Source: CANKHA01 sp963731585
Lineage (GTDB): Bacteria > Pseudomonadota > Alphaproteobacteria > Rhizobiales > Xanthobacteraceae
NCBI GenBank assembly: GCA_963731585.1
Contig: CAVSWC010000004.1
Coordinates: 1 to 64,000, forward strand
Length of the DNA stretch: 64,000 nt
Reading direction: 5' to 3'
Each line of letters starts with the position of its first letter. Position 1 is the first letter of the stretch. The notes beneath the pieces are model-generated. The model had not been told where the DNA came from. It was given only the letters and a program-made list of their open reading frames with translations, and did no database searches. A program made the translations under genes and the position numbers. Shown here piece after piece: positions 46,505 to 59,254 of this stretch.

Positions 46505-47474
46505 ATGCACAAAGCTCTGATCGGCTTGCATTGCCGTCTGTGGCTCGATGCTGGCCGCGCCAACCGCGTTGGCGCAAAATTTTCCCAGCCGTCCGATCGA
46601 ATTGGTGGTGCCGCTGGCGCCCGGCTCGACTACCGACGTCGCTGCCCGGCTGTTGGCGCAACACGCGGGCGAAACGCTCGGCACCCAGATCATTGTGGTG
46701 AACAAGAGCGGCGCCGGCATCACCCTCGGCACCATGGCGGTCGCCAAGGCTCCGTCGGACGGCTACACCATCCTGATGGCGACGGTCGGCATCGCGGTCG
46801 ATAAAATTCTCAAGCCGGTCGACTACGATGCAGAGCGCGATTTCACGCCGGTCACGCTGGTGGTGACCGCGCCGCTGGTGCTGCTCGCCAGCCCGAAACT
46901 CGGCGTCAGCACGCTGCAGGAGTTTTTGAGCAAATATAAAGATGCAAAAGATCTGACCTTTTCATCCGGCGGCGCCGGGACCCTGCCGCACATCGCCGGC
47001 GAGCTGTTCGCCTCCAAGAGCGGAATTCCGATTCGTCATGTGCCCTATCGGGGCGGGGCGCCCGCTTTGCAGGACGTGATCGCCGGAAATGTCGGACTGA
47101 ATTTCGGCACGCCGCTGACCAAGGGCAATATCGACAACGGCGATGTGCGCGCATTGGCGGTGGCGGCGCCGAAACGGATCGAGACCTTGCCGAATGTGCC
47201 GACCTTCGCGGAGGCGGGCCTGCCGATCCCGGAACTCGACGGCGGCGCCTGGTTCGGCCTCTTGGCGCCCGCCGGTACGCCGAAAGACATCGTGCAGAAG
47301 CTCAGCCAGCACTTCAACAATGCGCTCAAGCGCCCGGAGGTGGCTGCAGGCCTGGTGAAGATCGGACTGGCCCCGCGCGGAACGAGCCCGGAGGAATTCG
47401 CCAAATTCCTGCATGAGGAGATCGAGCGCTGGCCGCCGATCTTTGCGCGGGCCGGAATCAAGGCGGCGCAGTAG
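46505..47474 (+). CDS. TctC/Bug-family periplasmic solute-binding receptor, one +1 frameshift
   Basis: ATG 46505 with GAGG upstream reads MHKALIG, then an extra T near 46525 (GGC/T) leads into CIAVCGSMLAAPTALAQ, completing a signal peptide. The mature protein NFPSRPIELVVPLAPGSTTD, VVNKSGAGITLGTMAVAKAP, SDGYTILMATV, AGTLPHIAGELFASKSG, IRHVPYRGGAPALQDVIAGN and VPTFAEAGLP is a full Bug receptor. Without the frame correction the protein would start inside its signal peptide at 46548. It is the only TctC in the core part, isolated from transporters. Confidence 0.88.
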
Positions 47475-48235
47475 CACTATAAAGCGCTGCTGTAAGAATT
47501 GTTGTCATGGCCAGGCTTGTTGTTTAGCCCCGCGACATACCCGACAATGAAGGCATTGCCCTCCTAAGCGCGATGCCCGCGACAATCGCGGGCATGACCA
47601 CTCTCGAGCGAGCCTCATCCGGCGAGCTTGGCCTTTTCCGCCACTGGCGCTGTTATCAACGCGCTATCAACAGGTTTTTCCGAATAGAACCAAGCTCTTG
47701 CATTTTTCCTCGCATAACCCCGGCATGAAGACCTTTTCCCAGCGGAGTTCTGTATCCTGTTGCTGCCTGCTCATCCGGGGGCGCCATCATGAGGCGTCTT
47801 GATTGGCGGAGAAGGTGCGGCGCCTGCGGATGGTTTCGCAAGCCATCTCCGGGAGCCTCGGGGTTGCTGCCCGGCCCTACTACGAGGGCCCGCCGCGTGG
47901 CAGACGCTCCCGGACGAACGCAGGCGGAAGCCTGCGGGATCAGGCCGAAAGGCCGGTCCGGGTGTCGAACGGAGCAGTCCCGACGGCAAAAACCGCCGCG
48001 GTGGAGCGCCGAGAGGCGAGCGTGTCTCGGGAGTTTGCGCAGACTGCGTAAACTTGTCTGCGGCGCAAGACACGCGCCGCGCCTCGCAAGCGTGGAATTG
48101 TTGATGCGCCTGTCGGCGCTCCGCTCCCTCGGGTTTGAGGGATCCAGGGATACCAAGACAGGCGCACCCGCCGCCTGACAACAACACGGGCCGATGACGC
48201 TTGGCTGTTTGAAACTGTGGAGCGCAAAACATTCA
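47475..48235. other. Gene-poor spacer made of intergenic repeat sequence
   Basis: A REP-like ATGCCCGCGACAATCGCGGGCAT hairpin lies at 47572-47595. From about 47640 to 48180 frames are open on both strands but read as low-complexity Arg/Pro/Ala with no domain. A hairpin around 48018-48078 (GTGTCTCGGGAGTTTGCGCAGACTGCGTAAACTTG...CAAGACAC) matches the loop of the hairpin at 36211. I see no gene that I can support here. Confidence 0.5.
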
Positions 48236-48341
48236 CCTCATCCTGAGGAGCCCGAGCGTAGCGAGGGCGTCTCGAAGGATGGGCAGTGGCCTGCATGGTT
48301 CGAGACGCGCCGCACTGCGTGCGCCGCTCCTCACCATGAGG
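48236..48341. repeat. Palindromic intergenic repeat (CCTCA..TCTCGAAG family)
   Basis: CCTCATCCTGAGGAGCCCG, CGTCTCGAAGGATGGG, CATGGTTCGAGACGCGC and GCTCCTCACCATGAGG; it lies just past yqeY. Confidence 0.75.
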
Positions 48342-48370
48342 AGATAATTTGGTGCGGACTTGAGGAAATC

Positions 48371-48826
48371 TCACCCCGCGAGCTGGGCCTTCACCATCGC
48401 GCTGGCGCGCGCCATGTCCATCTGGCCGGCATATTTGCCGCGCAGGATGCCGATCACCTTGCCCATGTCCTTCATGCCGGCGGCGCCGGTTTCCTTCACC
48501 GCCGCCTCGATCGCCGCCTTCATTTCCGGCTCCGACATCTGCTTCGGCAGATAGCCGGTGATGATCGCGATTTCTTCCTCTTCCTGCCGCACGAGGTCGG
48601 CGCGGCCGCCCTGCTTGTAAAGTTCGACCGATTCCTGCCGCTGCTTGATCATCTTCTGCAGCAGCGAGAGCACCTCGGGATCGCCGAGCGGCGCTTTGCC
48701 CGCGCCGCGCGCCTCGATATCGGCATTCTTCAGCGTCGAGTTGATCATCCGCAGGGTGGAGACCGCCCGCTCGTTCTTGGCCTTCATCGCCTCTTTCAGG
48801 GCGTCATTGATCTGGTCGCGCAGCAC
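48371..48826 (-). CDS. GatB/YqeY domain-containing protein
   Basis: 151 residues. LRDQINDALKEAMKAKNERA, VSTLRMINSTLKNADIEARG and KMIKQRQESVELYKQGGRAD, then ITGYLPKQMSEPEMKAAIEA and AAGMKDMGKVIGILRGKYAG, define YqeY. It resembles the C-terminal tRNA-binding tail of the GatB amidotransferase subunit and may assist tRNA-dependent amidation. It is divergent from carA with 110 bases between, the usual alphaproteobacterial arrangement. Confidence 0.95.
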   Translation of the reverse strand: MLRDQINDALKEAMKAKNERAVSTLRMINSTLKNADIEARGAGKAPLGDPEVLSLLQKMIKQRQESVELYKQGGRADLVRQEEEEIAIITGYLPKQMSEPEMKAAIEAAVKETGAAGMKDMGKVIGILRGKYAGQMDMARASAMVKAQLAG

Positions 48827-48936
48827 GGTATCTCCTTCCGAAAAATGGCTGCCCCCTAACGTTCCCCCGAAGGTTGGGCCTCAACATGCACAGCACGTCC
48901 TTGCCATCGAATACATAATAAGCAACTAAGAGGGCC

Positions 48937-50134
48937 ATGACCCAGACACAAGCGGATCCCGCCGGCACTTGGACGGAGCCAAAGGCCACCGCCCTGCTCG
49001 TGCTCGCGGACGGCACCGTGCTGGAAGGATTCGGGCTCGGCGCCACCGGACATGCCGTGGGCGAGGTCTGCTTCAATACCGCGATGACCGGCTATCAGGA
49101 GATCCTCACCGACCCGTCCTATGCCGGGCAGATCATCACCTTCACCTTCACCCATATCGGCAATGTCGGCACCAATATCGAGGACATCGAATCCGCCAAC
49201 ATGGCGGCGGGCGGCGCGCGCGGGGTGGTGCTGCATACCGCCATTACCGATCCATCGAATTACCGCAACACGCGCCACCTCGACGAATGGCTGCGCGCGC
49301 GCGGCATCATCGGGCTCTCCGGCCTCGATACCCGGGCGCTGACGCGGCTGATCCGCGAAAAGGGCATGCCCAATGCGGTGATCGCGCACGAACCGAGCGG
49401 AAAATTCGATCTCGACGCGCTGAAGAAAGAAGCGCGCGAATGGCCCGGCCTGGTCGGCATGGATCTGGTGCCGATGGTCACCAGCGGGCAGCGTTTCTCC
49501 TGGGACGAGACGCCGTGGGAATGGGGCAAGGGCTATGGCCGCCAGGAAAACCCGGAGTTTCACGTCGTCGCCGATCGATTACGGCATCAAGCGCAACATC
49601 CTGCGCCTCCTCGCCGGCGTCGGCTGCAAGGTGACGGTGGTGCCGGCCAAGACCTCGGCCGAAGAGATCATGGCGCTGAAGCCGGACGGCGTCTTCCTCT
49701 CCAACGGCCCGGGCGATCCGGCCGAAACCGGCAAATACGCCGTGCCGGTCATCCGCGAGGTGATCGAGCAGAGCGTGCCGACCTTCGGCATCTGCCTCGG
49801 GCACCAGATGCTGGGCATCGCGCTCGGCGGGCGGACCATGAAGATGCATCAGGGGCATCACGGCGCGAACCATCCGGTGAAGGATCTCACCACCGGCAAG
49901 GTCGAGATCACCTCGATGAATCACGGTTTCGCGGTGGACAAGGATTCACTGCCGAAGAATGTCGAGCAGACCCATATCTCGCTGTTCGATGGCTCCAACT
50001 GCGGTCTCGCGCTGAAGGACAAGCCGGTATTCTCGGTGCAATATCATCCCGAAGCCTCGCCCGGCCCGCGCGACAGCCATTATCTCTTCACCCGCTTTGT
50101 CGAATTGATGCGAAAGCGCAGGCAGGCAGCCTGA
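48937..50134 (+). CDS. carA: Carbamoyl-phosphate synthase small subunit, one +1 frameshift
   Basis: 398 residues after removal of one base near 49573 (GCC/G), where the glutaminase domain starts VVAIDYGIKRNILRLL. The N-terminal CPSase_sm domain has LVLADGTVLEGFGLGATGHA, GEVCFNTAMTGYQEILTDPS and GLSGLDTRALTRLIREKG. The class I glutaminase carries the nucleophile in TFGICLGHQMLGIALGG and His-Glu in QYHPEASPGP. It frees ammonia from glutamine for CarB in arginine and pyrimidine synthesis. It overlaps the following cupin gene by one base (TGATG). Confidence 0.96.
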
Positions 50135-50682
50135 TGACGTCGCGCCCGACCAGGCGCTCCGCCGCCAAGCCGGTCGAGCCGCGCGCTTTCATGTTCCACG
50201 ATGACGGCGTCGTGCCGAACAATCCGCATCTGCCGCTGCTTTACTACCGCGGCGCCGTCGACCTCGCCGGCACGGCCGACCCCGAGCACGCGATCGAAGC
50301 CCTGTTCAAGAACAACGGCTGGGGCGACATGTGGCGCAACGGCATCTTCCCTTACGTGCATTATCACTCGCAAATCCACGAAGGCATGGGCATCGCGCGC
50401 GGCCGCGCCAAGGTGCGCTTCGGCGGCGATCAGGGGCAGGAGCTCGACGTCGCGCCAGGCGACGTGGTGCTGCTGCCGGCGGGCACCGGGCATCAGTGTC
50501 TTTGGGCGAGCCCCGACCTGATGGTGATCGGCACCTATCCGCCCGAAGGCCGCTATGACCTTTGCCGCGGCAGCAAGGCCGAGCACGCCAAGGCGCTGCA
50601 ATCGATCCCGAAAGTGCCGCTGCCGAAATCCGATCCGGTCTACGGCCAGGGTGGTCCGCTGCTGGCGCTGTGGCGGAAGTGA
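50134..50682 (+). CDS. Cupin-fold protein
   Basis: 182 residues starting on the last base of the carA stop. FMFHDDGVVPNNPHLPLLYY, GDMWRNGIFPYVHYHSQIHE, GMGIARGRAKVRFGGDQGQE and DVAPGDVVLLPAGTGHQCLW show a cupin barrel with the metal-type His pair (HYHSQIHE, GTGHQ). The family is often near carA in Rhizobiales but has no established function. Translational coupling with carA implies co-expression; a role in pyrimidine or arginine metabolism is conjecture. Confidence 0.85.
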   Translation: MTSRPTRRSAAKPVEPRAFMFHDDGVVPNNPHLPLLYYRGAVDLAGTADPEHAIEALFKNNGWGDMWRNGIFPYVHYHSQIHEGMGIARGRAKVRFGGDQGQELDVAPGDVVLLPAGTGHQCLWASPDLMVIGTYPPEGRYDLCRGSKAEHAKALQSIPKVPLPKSDPVYGQGGPLLALWRK

Positions 50683-50798
50683 CCGCTTCGGTCATCATCC
50701 GCGAAGGCGGATGATCCTGTAACCGGGGCGTTGCCGTAAAACTAGTGCAGGGGTTACTGGATGCCCCGCCCTTCGCGGGGCATGACGCCGAGAACAGC

Positions 50799-51488
50799 AT
50801 GGCCGACTGGATCTCCTTCTGGAACTCCGACCATCCGATCTATGTCAATGCGCGCCATCGCGACGTGCATTACCGCGGCATTGCCGACGACGTCAGCGGC
50901 TATGTGACCCCCGGCGCGGCCGTGCTCGACTATGGCTGCGGCGAGGCCGTGCATGCCGACCGCGTCGCCGCCAAGGCCGGACGGCTGGTCCTGTGCGAAG
51001 CGGCGCCGACCGTGCGCGAGCATCTCGCCGCGCGCTTTTCGTCCGCAAACAACATCGAGGTGAAGTCGCCGGAACAAGTCGCAGCGCTGCCGGCCGGCTC
51101 GCTCGATCTCATCGTCATGCATTCGGTCGCGCAATATCTCAGCCAGCAAGAAGCCGACGCGCTGTTCGCGCAATTCAAGCGATTGCTGAAACCGGATGGC
51201 CTGTTCGTGCTGGGCGACGTGATCCCGCCGCATGTCTCGCCCATCGCTGACGCCGTAGCGCTGCTTCGCTTTGCGGCGGCGAACGAGTTCCTGATCGCAG
51301 CCTTCATCGGCCTTCTGCGAACAACCTTCTCGGATTACCCCAAGCTGCGCGCAAAACTGGGCCTGACGCTGTACGAAGAAATCGCGATGGGAAAGAAGCT
51401 GGAGGCTGCGGGCTTTCGCGTCGAACGCGCGCAGAAAAATATCGGCCACAGCCAGGCCCGCATGACCTTCCTCGCCCGCCCGCGCTAA
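50799..51488 (+). CDS. Class I SAM-dependent methyltransferase
   Basis: 229 residues from MADWISFWNSDHPIYVNARH. Motif I is VLDYGCGEAVHADRVA, then LVLCEAAPTVREHLAARF and LDLIVMHSVAQYLSQQEADA, a Methyltransf_11/12-type core, with a C-terminal lid LLRFAAANEFLIAAFIGLLR. Rhizobiales keep this protein between carA and carB or near it. The substrate is unknown. It could be read with the upstream carA-cupin transcript. Confidence 0.87.
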   Translation: MADWISFWNSDHPIYVNARHRDVHYRGIADDVSGYVTPGAAVLDYGCGEAVHADRVAAKAGRLVLCEAAPTVREHLAARFSSANNIEVKSPEQVAALPAGSLDLIVMHSVAQYLSQQEADALFAQFKRLLKPDGLFVLGDVIPPHVSPIADAVALLRFAAANEFLIAAFIGLLRTTFSDYPKLRAKLGLTLYEEIAMGKKLEAAGFRVERAQKNIGHSQARMTFLARPR

Positions 51489-51518
51489 TTTCGGCGCGTG
51501 CCAGGCGCTCCCCGCACA

Positions 51519-52577
51519 TCAGACCGGCCGGGGCTGCTTCGATTCCTCTTGCATCGGCTGCTCGGGCTTGCCTTCCCAATCATCCAGCGTGTCGTTGAGC
51601 TGCGCGCCGAGCAGGATCACAACGGACGTCATCCACATCCACATCATCAAACCGATCGCGGCGCCAAGCGAGCCGTAAGTGGCGTCGTAGTTCCCGAAAT
51701 TCGCCAGGTAATAAGACAGCGCAGCCGAGCCGATGATCCAAAGCGTTGTCGCCATTGCCGAGCCGGGCGTGATCCAGCGCCAGCGCGCGCCATGCGGGCT
51801 CGGACCGAAGCGATAGAGCACCGCGAGCGCGAGCAGCACGCCGAAGAACAGGATCGGCCAGCGCAACAGCGGTGTGAAGCTGTCGCTCAAGCCGCCTATG
51901 CCGAACAGCGACAGCAGCAAAGGGAATAGCACCACGCTGCCGATAGCCACCAGCAGCGTGGCGATGCCGCCGACCGTGAGTGCCAAAGATACCGCGTTGA
52001 GCCGGATGAAATTGCGCTCCTCTGGCACGTTATAGATGACGTTGAGCGCATCCATCATCGCTTTCATGCCGGCATTGGCGCTCCAGATCGCAAGCGAGAT
52101 GCCGAACACGAATGCGAAGCTTAATTGTCCGCCGCCCTTGCCAAGAATGCGTTCCACCTGCTCACGCATGATGTCGAAACCGCCTGCCGGCAGGATGCCG
52201 GAAGCGAGCGATATATGCTCTCGTATGGTCGAGGGGTCGGCCACCAGGCCATAGATCGACACCAGCGCGGTAATGGCGGGGAAGAAGGCGAGCAGACCGT
52301 AAAAGACGATGCCGGCGGCGACCGCAAGGAGCCGGTCATCGCCCAGCGCCTTGAAGACACGCTTGGCGATTTCCTTCCAGTCCCGCCAGGTTGGCCGTTT
52401 GGCCGGCGTGCCGGCCGCGGCCTTTGAATTCGCTGCCGGCTGGAGGGGTTTGCGCCTGGACTGATGCCGATGTTCGCCGGACGCATTTCTGATGGCGCTC
52501 CGGGCAGCCATCGCGAGTCCCGCGAGGATCAGGCCGACGGTCCATCTCGGAGTGTCACGGCGGGCGGTTTTTCGCAT
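51519..52577 (-). CDS. YihY/BrkB-family inner-membrane protein
   Basis: The ATG at 52577 begins MRKTARRDTPRWTVGLILAG. After a basic, disordered N-terminal stretch (~40-75), RDWKEIAKRVFKALGDDRLL, AVAAGIVFYGLLAFFPAITA and LVSIYGLVADPSTIREHISL give the start of a six-helix YihY domain, continuing SFAFVFGISLAIWSANAGMK and GSLGAAIGLMMWMWMTSVVI. 352 residues. The family was long misnamed ribonuclease BN; transport or envelope functions are suspected. Convergent with the methyltransferase. Confidence 0.9.
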   Translation of the reverse strand: MRKTARRDTPRWTVGLILAGLAMAARSAIRNASGEHRHQSRRKPLQPAANSKAAAGTPAKRPTWRDWKEIAKRVFKALGDDRLLAVAAGIVFYGLLAFFPAITALVSIYGLVADPSTIREHISLASGILPAGGFDIMREQVERILGKGGGQLSFAFVFGISLAIWSANAGMKAMMDALNVIYNVPEERNFIRLNAVSLALTVGGIATLLVAIGSVVLFPLLLSLFGIGGLSDSFTPLLRWPILFFGVLLALAVLYRFGPSPHGARWRWITPGSAMATTLWIIGSAALSYYLANFGNYDATYGSLGAAIGLMMWMWMTSVVILLGAQLNDTLDDWEGKPEQPMQEESKQPRPV

Positions 52578-52779
52578 ATTTGGTAGGAAACTCCAGGCTG
52601 CGCGGCGGGATAACGACTTTACCCCGGCAAAGTTGCGCACCGGCAATGCGCGGCAGGCCAAAGCCCTTCCCTGCCCCGCCGTTCTGGTTTAAACAGCCCT
52701 CGCGCGCGGGGCGATCCCGGTCGGCGCGGACCGAAAGCGCGCGAAAGCGCGCCCTTTTTTTGTGCGTAAATACGTGTGC

Positions 52780-52887
52780 TCGTCATTCCGGGACGGCCGC
52801 AGGCCGGACCCGGAAACCAGAACAAAGCTCAGCGTCGCGCATGCGGATTCCGGGTTCGCCGATGCTCGGCGCCCCGGAATGACGGAA
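52780..52887. repeat. Palindromic intergenic repeat (GTCATTCCGGGACG family)
   Basis: CGTCATTCCGGGACGGCCGCAGGCCGGACCCGG and GCGGATTCCGGGTTCGCCGATGCTCGGCGCCCCGGAATGACGG; ends 16 bases before carB. Confidence 0.75.
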
Positions 52888-52902
52888 TAAGTGCGGGAGC
52901 CC

Positions 52903-56202
<3,300 letters not shown>

Positions 56203-56426
56203 GGGCGGATTTAACCGCTCCGCGGAAGCGACGGCGTGAGTTGGCAGAGAGTTCCACGATCGCGCCCGGAGCGTTTTCCGCGCGGCGGTCGGAACTTTTT
56301 GCTTTGCCGCTTGTATACGATTCCAACGAATACCGGTGGAGTCGTGGAATGCAGAGACTGGAAGCAATATGGCCGACTTCGTCTGCGCCGGTGCGGCGCG
56401 GGGCGGGCCGGTCGGAGGACCGAAAG

Positions 56427-56903
56427 TTGATCGAAAAAATTCCGATGACCGACGCGGGCTACGCTGCGCTGGAGCGAGAGCTCAAGCACCGCCAGCAGGT
56501 CGAACGGCCACGTATCATTCAGCAGATTACCGATGCGCGCACGCACGGCGATCTGTCGGAGAACGCTGAATATCACGCCGCCAAGGAGCAGCAGTCGCAT
56601 AACGAAGGCCGCATCGCCGAGCTTGAGGACAAGCTTGCGCGCGCCGACGTGATCGATGTCAGCAAGCTGTCCGGCGACACCATCAAATTCGGCGCCACCG
56701 TCACGCTGGTAGACGAGGACACCGAAAAAAAACAGGTCTGGCAGCTCGTGGGCGAGCCGGAAGCCGATGCGAAGGACGGAAAGATCTCCATCACCTCCCC
56801 GCTCGCGCGCGCGCTGATCGGCAAGGCCAAGGGCGCGCAGGTCGAGGTGGTCACCCCCGGCGGCGCCAAGGCCTATGAGGTGAAGAAGATCGAGTGGCGG
56901 TAA
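56427..56903 (+). CDS. greA: Transcription elongation factor GreA (TTG start)
   Basis: I place the start at TTG 56427, because GGAGG at 56415-56419 sits seven bases before it and the product LIEKIPMTDAGYAALERELK then has exactly 158 residues, the GreA length. QQVERPRIIQQITDARTHGD, LSENAEYHAAKEQQSHNEGR (acidic tip, two conserved D/E) form the coiled coil; KFGATVTLVDEDTEKKQVWQ, ISITSPLARALIGKAKGAQV and VVTPGGAKAYEVKKIEW the C-domain. It binds the RNA-polymerase secondary channel and rescues backtracked complexes. A longer ATG frame starts 56199 but is unlike GreA. It follows carB by 224 bases. Confidence 0.92.
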   Translation: MIEKIPMTDAGYAALERELKHRQQVERPRIIQQITDARTHGDLSENAEYHAAKEQQSHNEGRIAELEDKLARADVIDVSKLSGDTIKFGATVTLVDEDTEKKQVWQLVGEPEADAKDGKISITSPLARALIGKAKGAQVEVVTPGGAKAYEVKKIEWR

Positions 56904-56936
56904 GGCGCGGGCTCCGCCGGCTCGGGGGAGGTAATC

Positions 56937-57338
56937 ATGAACCCACAATTTCTTTCGCCGTACCTGCTCAGCGTGCTGCGCGTGATGACAGCATTGCTGC
57001 TCCTGCAGCACCCGACTGCGAAGTTTTTCAAGTTTCCGCACGTCGCGATGTTCGACAATCTGCAGCTGCTCTCGCTGAGTGGCATTGCGGGGATGATCGA
57101 ACTGGTCGGCGGGATTTTGCTCCTGCTGGGGCTATTCACGCGGCCGGTGGCCTTCATTCTCTCCGGTGAATTGGCCTTCGCCTATTTCATCGGACACGCG
57201 CCACGCGGATTCTTCCCGCTGACCAATGGCGGCGAGTCCGCGGTGCTGTTTTGCTTTATCTTCCTCTATCTCGCGGCGGCGGGCGGTGGCGCCTGGAGCA
57301 TCGACGCGCTACGCCGCTCGAAATCAAACGACTACTGA
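56937..57338 (+). CDS. DoxX-family membrane protein
   Basis: 133 residues behind GGGGGAGG. YLLSVLRVMTALLLLQHPTA, KFFKFPHVAMFDNLQLLSLS, GMIELVGGILLLLGLFTRPV and AFAYFIGHAPRGFFPLTNGG, with four transmembrane helices, are DoxX signatures (HG.QK..F-like LQHPTAKFF). DoxX proteins link to respiratory or redox functions (MRC complex in mycobacteria, thiosulfate:quinone oxidoreductase in Acidianus). Here it is 34 bases after greA and probably on its transcript. Confidence 0.9.
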   Translation: MNPQFLSPYLLSVLRVMTALLLLQHPTAKFFKFPHVAMFDNLQLLSLSGIAGMIELVGGILLLLGLFTRPVAFILSGELAFAYFIGHAPRGFFPLTNGGESAVLFCFIFLYLAAAGGGAWSIDALRRSKSNDY

Positions 57339-57356
57339 CGAAGTGACGAAGACCGC

Positions 57357-57517
57357 GTGACGCTTCGCCGCGCCGGGGAAATGCTGGCATGCGCTTTAAT
57401 TCCCTGGCGAGATGGTCGCCGCGGATTCTCAGTATCCTGCGGATCTCGCGGCGCTGCTGATCCTGCAATTCGGCATGGCCGAGACGCCGCTCAGCAAAGA
57501 GATGACGTGAGGGCATT
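57357..57517. other. Short spacer with a weak 32-residue frame
   Basis: A plus-strand frame beginning at an ATG near 57411 reads MVAADSQYPADLAALLILQF then GMAETPLSKEMT with a stop at 57508. It may be the tail of a lost gene; I see no homology and do not call it. Confidence 0.3.
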
Positions 57518-58431
57518 TTACGTCCCGGCCCGTTTTCGGCCTCGATAGCGTAACGCATCGACCAGCACCGCGAACGCCGGCGTCGGTTGCCGGCGGCTCG
57601 GGTAATAGAGGTGGTAACCTGAATAGGGTGCACACCAGTCAGCAAGCACGCGGATGAGCGCGCCGCTGGTAAGATGTGGTCTTCACCTGGTCCTCGGGCA
57701 GATAAGCGAGACCGAGCCCGGCAAGCGCAGCGTTCAGTCGCGGGGCGAGGCTGTTGAACACCAACTGCCCTTCCACCCTCACCCTCAATTCGCGCCCGTC
57801 TTTCTCGAACTCCCAGGCATACAATCCTCCCCGTGTCGGCAGACGAAGGTTGATGCAGTTGTGTGCCGTCAGGTCCTGCGGCGTGCGCGGCCGCTTCCGT
57901 GTTGCGAAGTAGGAAGGCGCGCCCACGACCGCCATGCGCAGGTCCGGCCCAATACGCACCGCGATCATGTCTTTTGCCACGATGTCGCCGTGGCGAATGC
58001 CGGCGTCATAGCGCTCTGCGACGATATCGGTGAGACCATAGTCGACGATCACCTCCACCTTGATATCCGGGATACTCCGGTAGCAGCCTGTCCAGGACCG
58101 GCCAGATCACCGCATTGGCCGCGTGCTCGCCTGTGGTTATGCGGACGGTGCCAGCGGGCTTCTCGCGCATTTCGCTCAGCGCGGCCAGTTCGGCATCGAT
58201 CTCCTCGAAGCGCGGGCTTACGGTTCGAATCAAGCGCTCGCCCGCCGCGGTGGGGGCAACGCTGCGCGTGGTGCGGGTCAAAAGCCGAAGCCCAAGCCGC
58301 TCCTCCAGACCGCGGATGGTATGGCTCAGCGCCGACTGCGATACCCCGAGCTGCGCTGCGGCCTTGGTGAAACTTCGCTCTCTCGCTACGGCGAAGAAAG
58401 CCATGAGGTCGTTGACGTCCGCCCGCACCAT
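57518..58431 (-). CDS. LysR-family transcriptional regulator, two +1 frameshifts
   Basis: The N-terminal domain is MVRADVNDLMAFFAVARERS, FTKAAAQLGVSQSALSHTIR, GLEERLGLRLLTRTTRSVAP. Frames join near 58071 (CCC/G) and 57680 (ACC/A): DIKVEVIVDYGLTDIVAERY, DAGIRHGDIVAKDMIAVRIG, LRLPTRGGLYAWEFEKDG, LGLAYLPEDQVKTHLTSGAL and a C-terminal YPSRRQPTPAF. The DGLTDIV-RFDAGIR pattern is of the PBP2_CrgA-like LysR group. It is divergent from the following redox cluster with ~110 bases between. It most likely regulates that cluster in response to an aldehyde- or quinone-type signal. Stop TAA at 57518. Confidence 0.88.
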
Positions 58432-58537
58432 TCATGAATTCCATTCATAACTACATGCGCATTTTACCAGCTAATCGCATATAACTGCACGCGCTAAATC
58501 AGCACCTGCGACATGTGCCGAGCGCAAGGAGCAGGTC

Positions 58538-58780
58538 ATGCACCAACTCACCAATGTCCAGCGGATCATGCAGCACCCGCTCATGACCGTGCTTGGCGTG
58601 CTCGCCGGCACCGCAGCAGCCAAAAGCGGCCAGGGTGCCTGGGTGGATGCCGGAATTCTCACTTACTTCAGCGCAACGTTGACCTTCATAGCGGCCCGCA
58701 GCGCGGCAGTCCGGGTTGGCCGCGTGCGGCGTTGCGAACAAGCCTGGTGCAGTGAGCCAATACAGGGAGAGAAACCATGA
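58538..58780 (+). CDS. Small membrane protein, unknown function
   Basis: 80 residues with a strong AAGGAGCAGGTC site. VQRIMQHPLMTVLGVLAGTA and VDAGILTYFSATLTFIAARS are two hydrophobic segments. Its stop overlaps the next ATG (ATGA at 58777), which suggests translational coupling with the decarboxylase-like gene. The C-terminal RVRRCEQAWCSEPIQGEKP is not hydrophobic. I recognise no family. It may be a truncated or short inner-membrane anchor; the ribosome site and overlap argue for a real gene. Confidence 0.5.
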   Translation: MHQLTNVQRIMQHPLMTVLGVLAGTAAAKSGQGAWVDAGILTYFSATLTFIAARSAAVRVGRVRRCEQAWCSEPIQGEKP

Positions 58781-59199
58781 AGAATTTCGTTGCCGGCTTC
58801 CTCGCGATCGGGGCGATATTGGCCGGGCTCGCGTCTGCCCCGGTTCATGCTCAAGTGTCCGCTGCGCCCGCTGGCGCCGGCAATGCCCAGCCCACGCCCG
58901 CTCAAAAATTGGTCGGCGACATCGCTCCCAAGTTGGCCGAGCTCACCGACAATGTGCTGTTCGGCGACGTGTGGTCACGACCTGAACTTTCTCCCCGGGA
59001 TCGGAGTTTGGTCACTGTAAGCGCTCTGATCGCGATGAACCGCCCTGAACAGCTTCGTTCCCACTTGGCAAGAGCACGCGACAACGGCGTGACGGAACAG
59101 GAGCTCGTCGAAGCCATTACCCATTTAGCGTTCTACGCGGGATGGCCGAACGCAATCACCGCGGTTTCGGTGGCCAGAGAAGTCTTCAAGAAGAATTGA
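58777..59199 (+). CDS. Exported carboxymuconolactone decarboxylase/AhpD-family protein
   Basis: 140 residues. Signal peptide MKNFVAGFLAIGAILAGLAS, cut near VHAQ. The core reads LVGDIAPKLAELTDNVLFGD, VWSRPELSPRDRSLVTVSAL, IAMNRPEQLRSHLARARDNG and VTEQELVEAITHLAFYAGWP, then AREVFKKN. The family motif is fully there, but the redox CxxC of AhpD is absent, so it belongs with CMD-type proteins that lack peroxidase activity. A periplasmic version is common in clusters with LysR, cupin and quinone or aldehyde redox enzymes. First well-defined gene of the cluster. Confidence 0.92.
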   Translation: MKNFVAGFLAIGAILAGLASAPVHAQVSAAPAGAGNAQPTPAQKLVGDIAPKLAELTDNVLFGDVWSRPELSPRDRSLVTVSALIAMNRPEQLRSHLARARDNGVTEQELVEAITHLAFYAGWPNAITAVSVAREVFKKN

Positions 59200-59254
59200 C
59201 GCCACAGCGACAGCTACGACCGAGTAATCTTGGTTTTATGACCGGAAAAATGTC

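Noticed and set aside
47656..48156. A 166-codon minus-strand frame in the spacer left of yqeY
   Set aside because: The sequence is made of repeat hairpins; frames are open on both strands and read as Arg/Pro-rich low-complexity protein.
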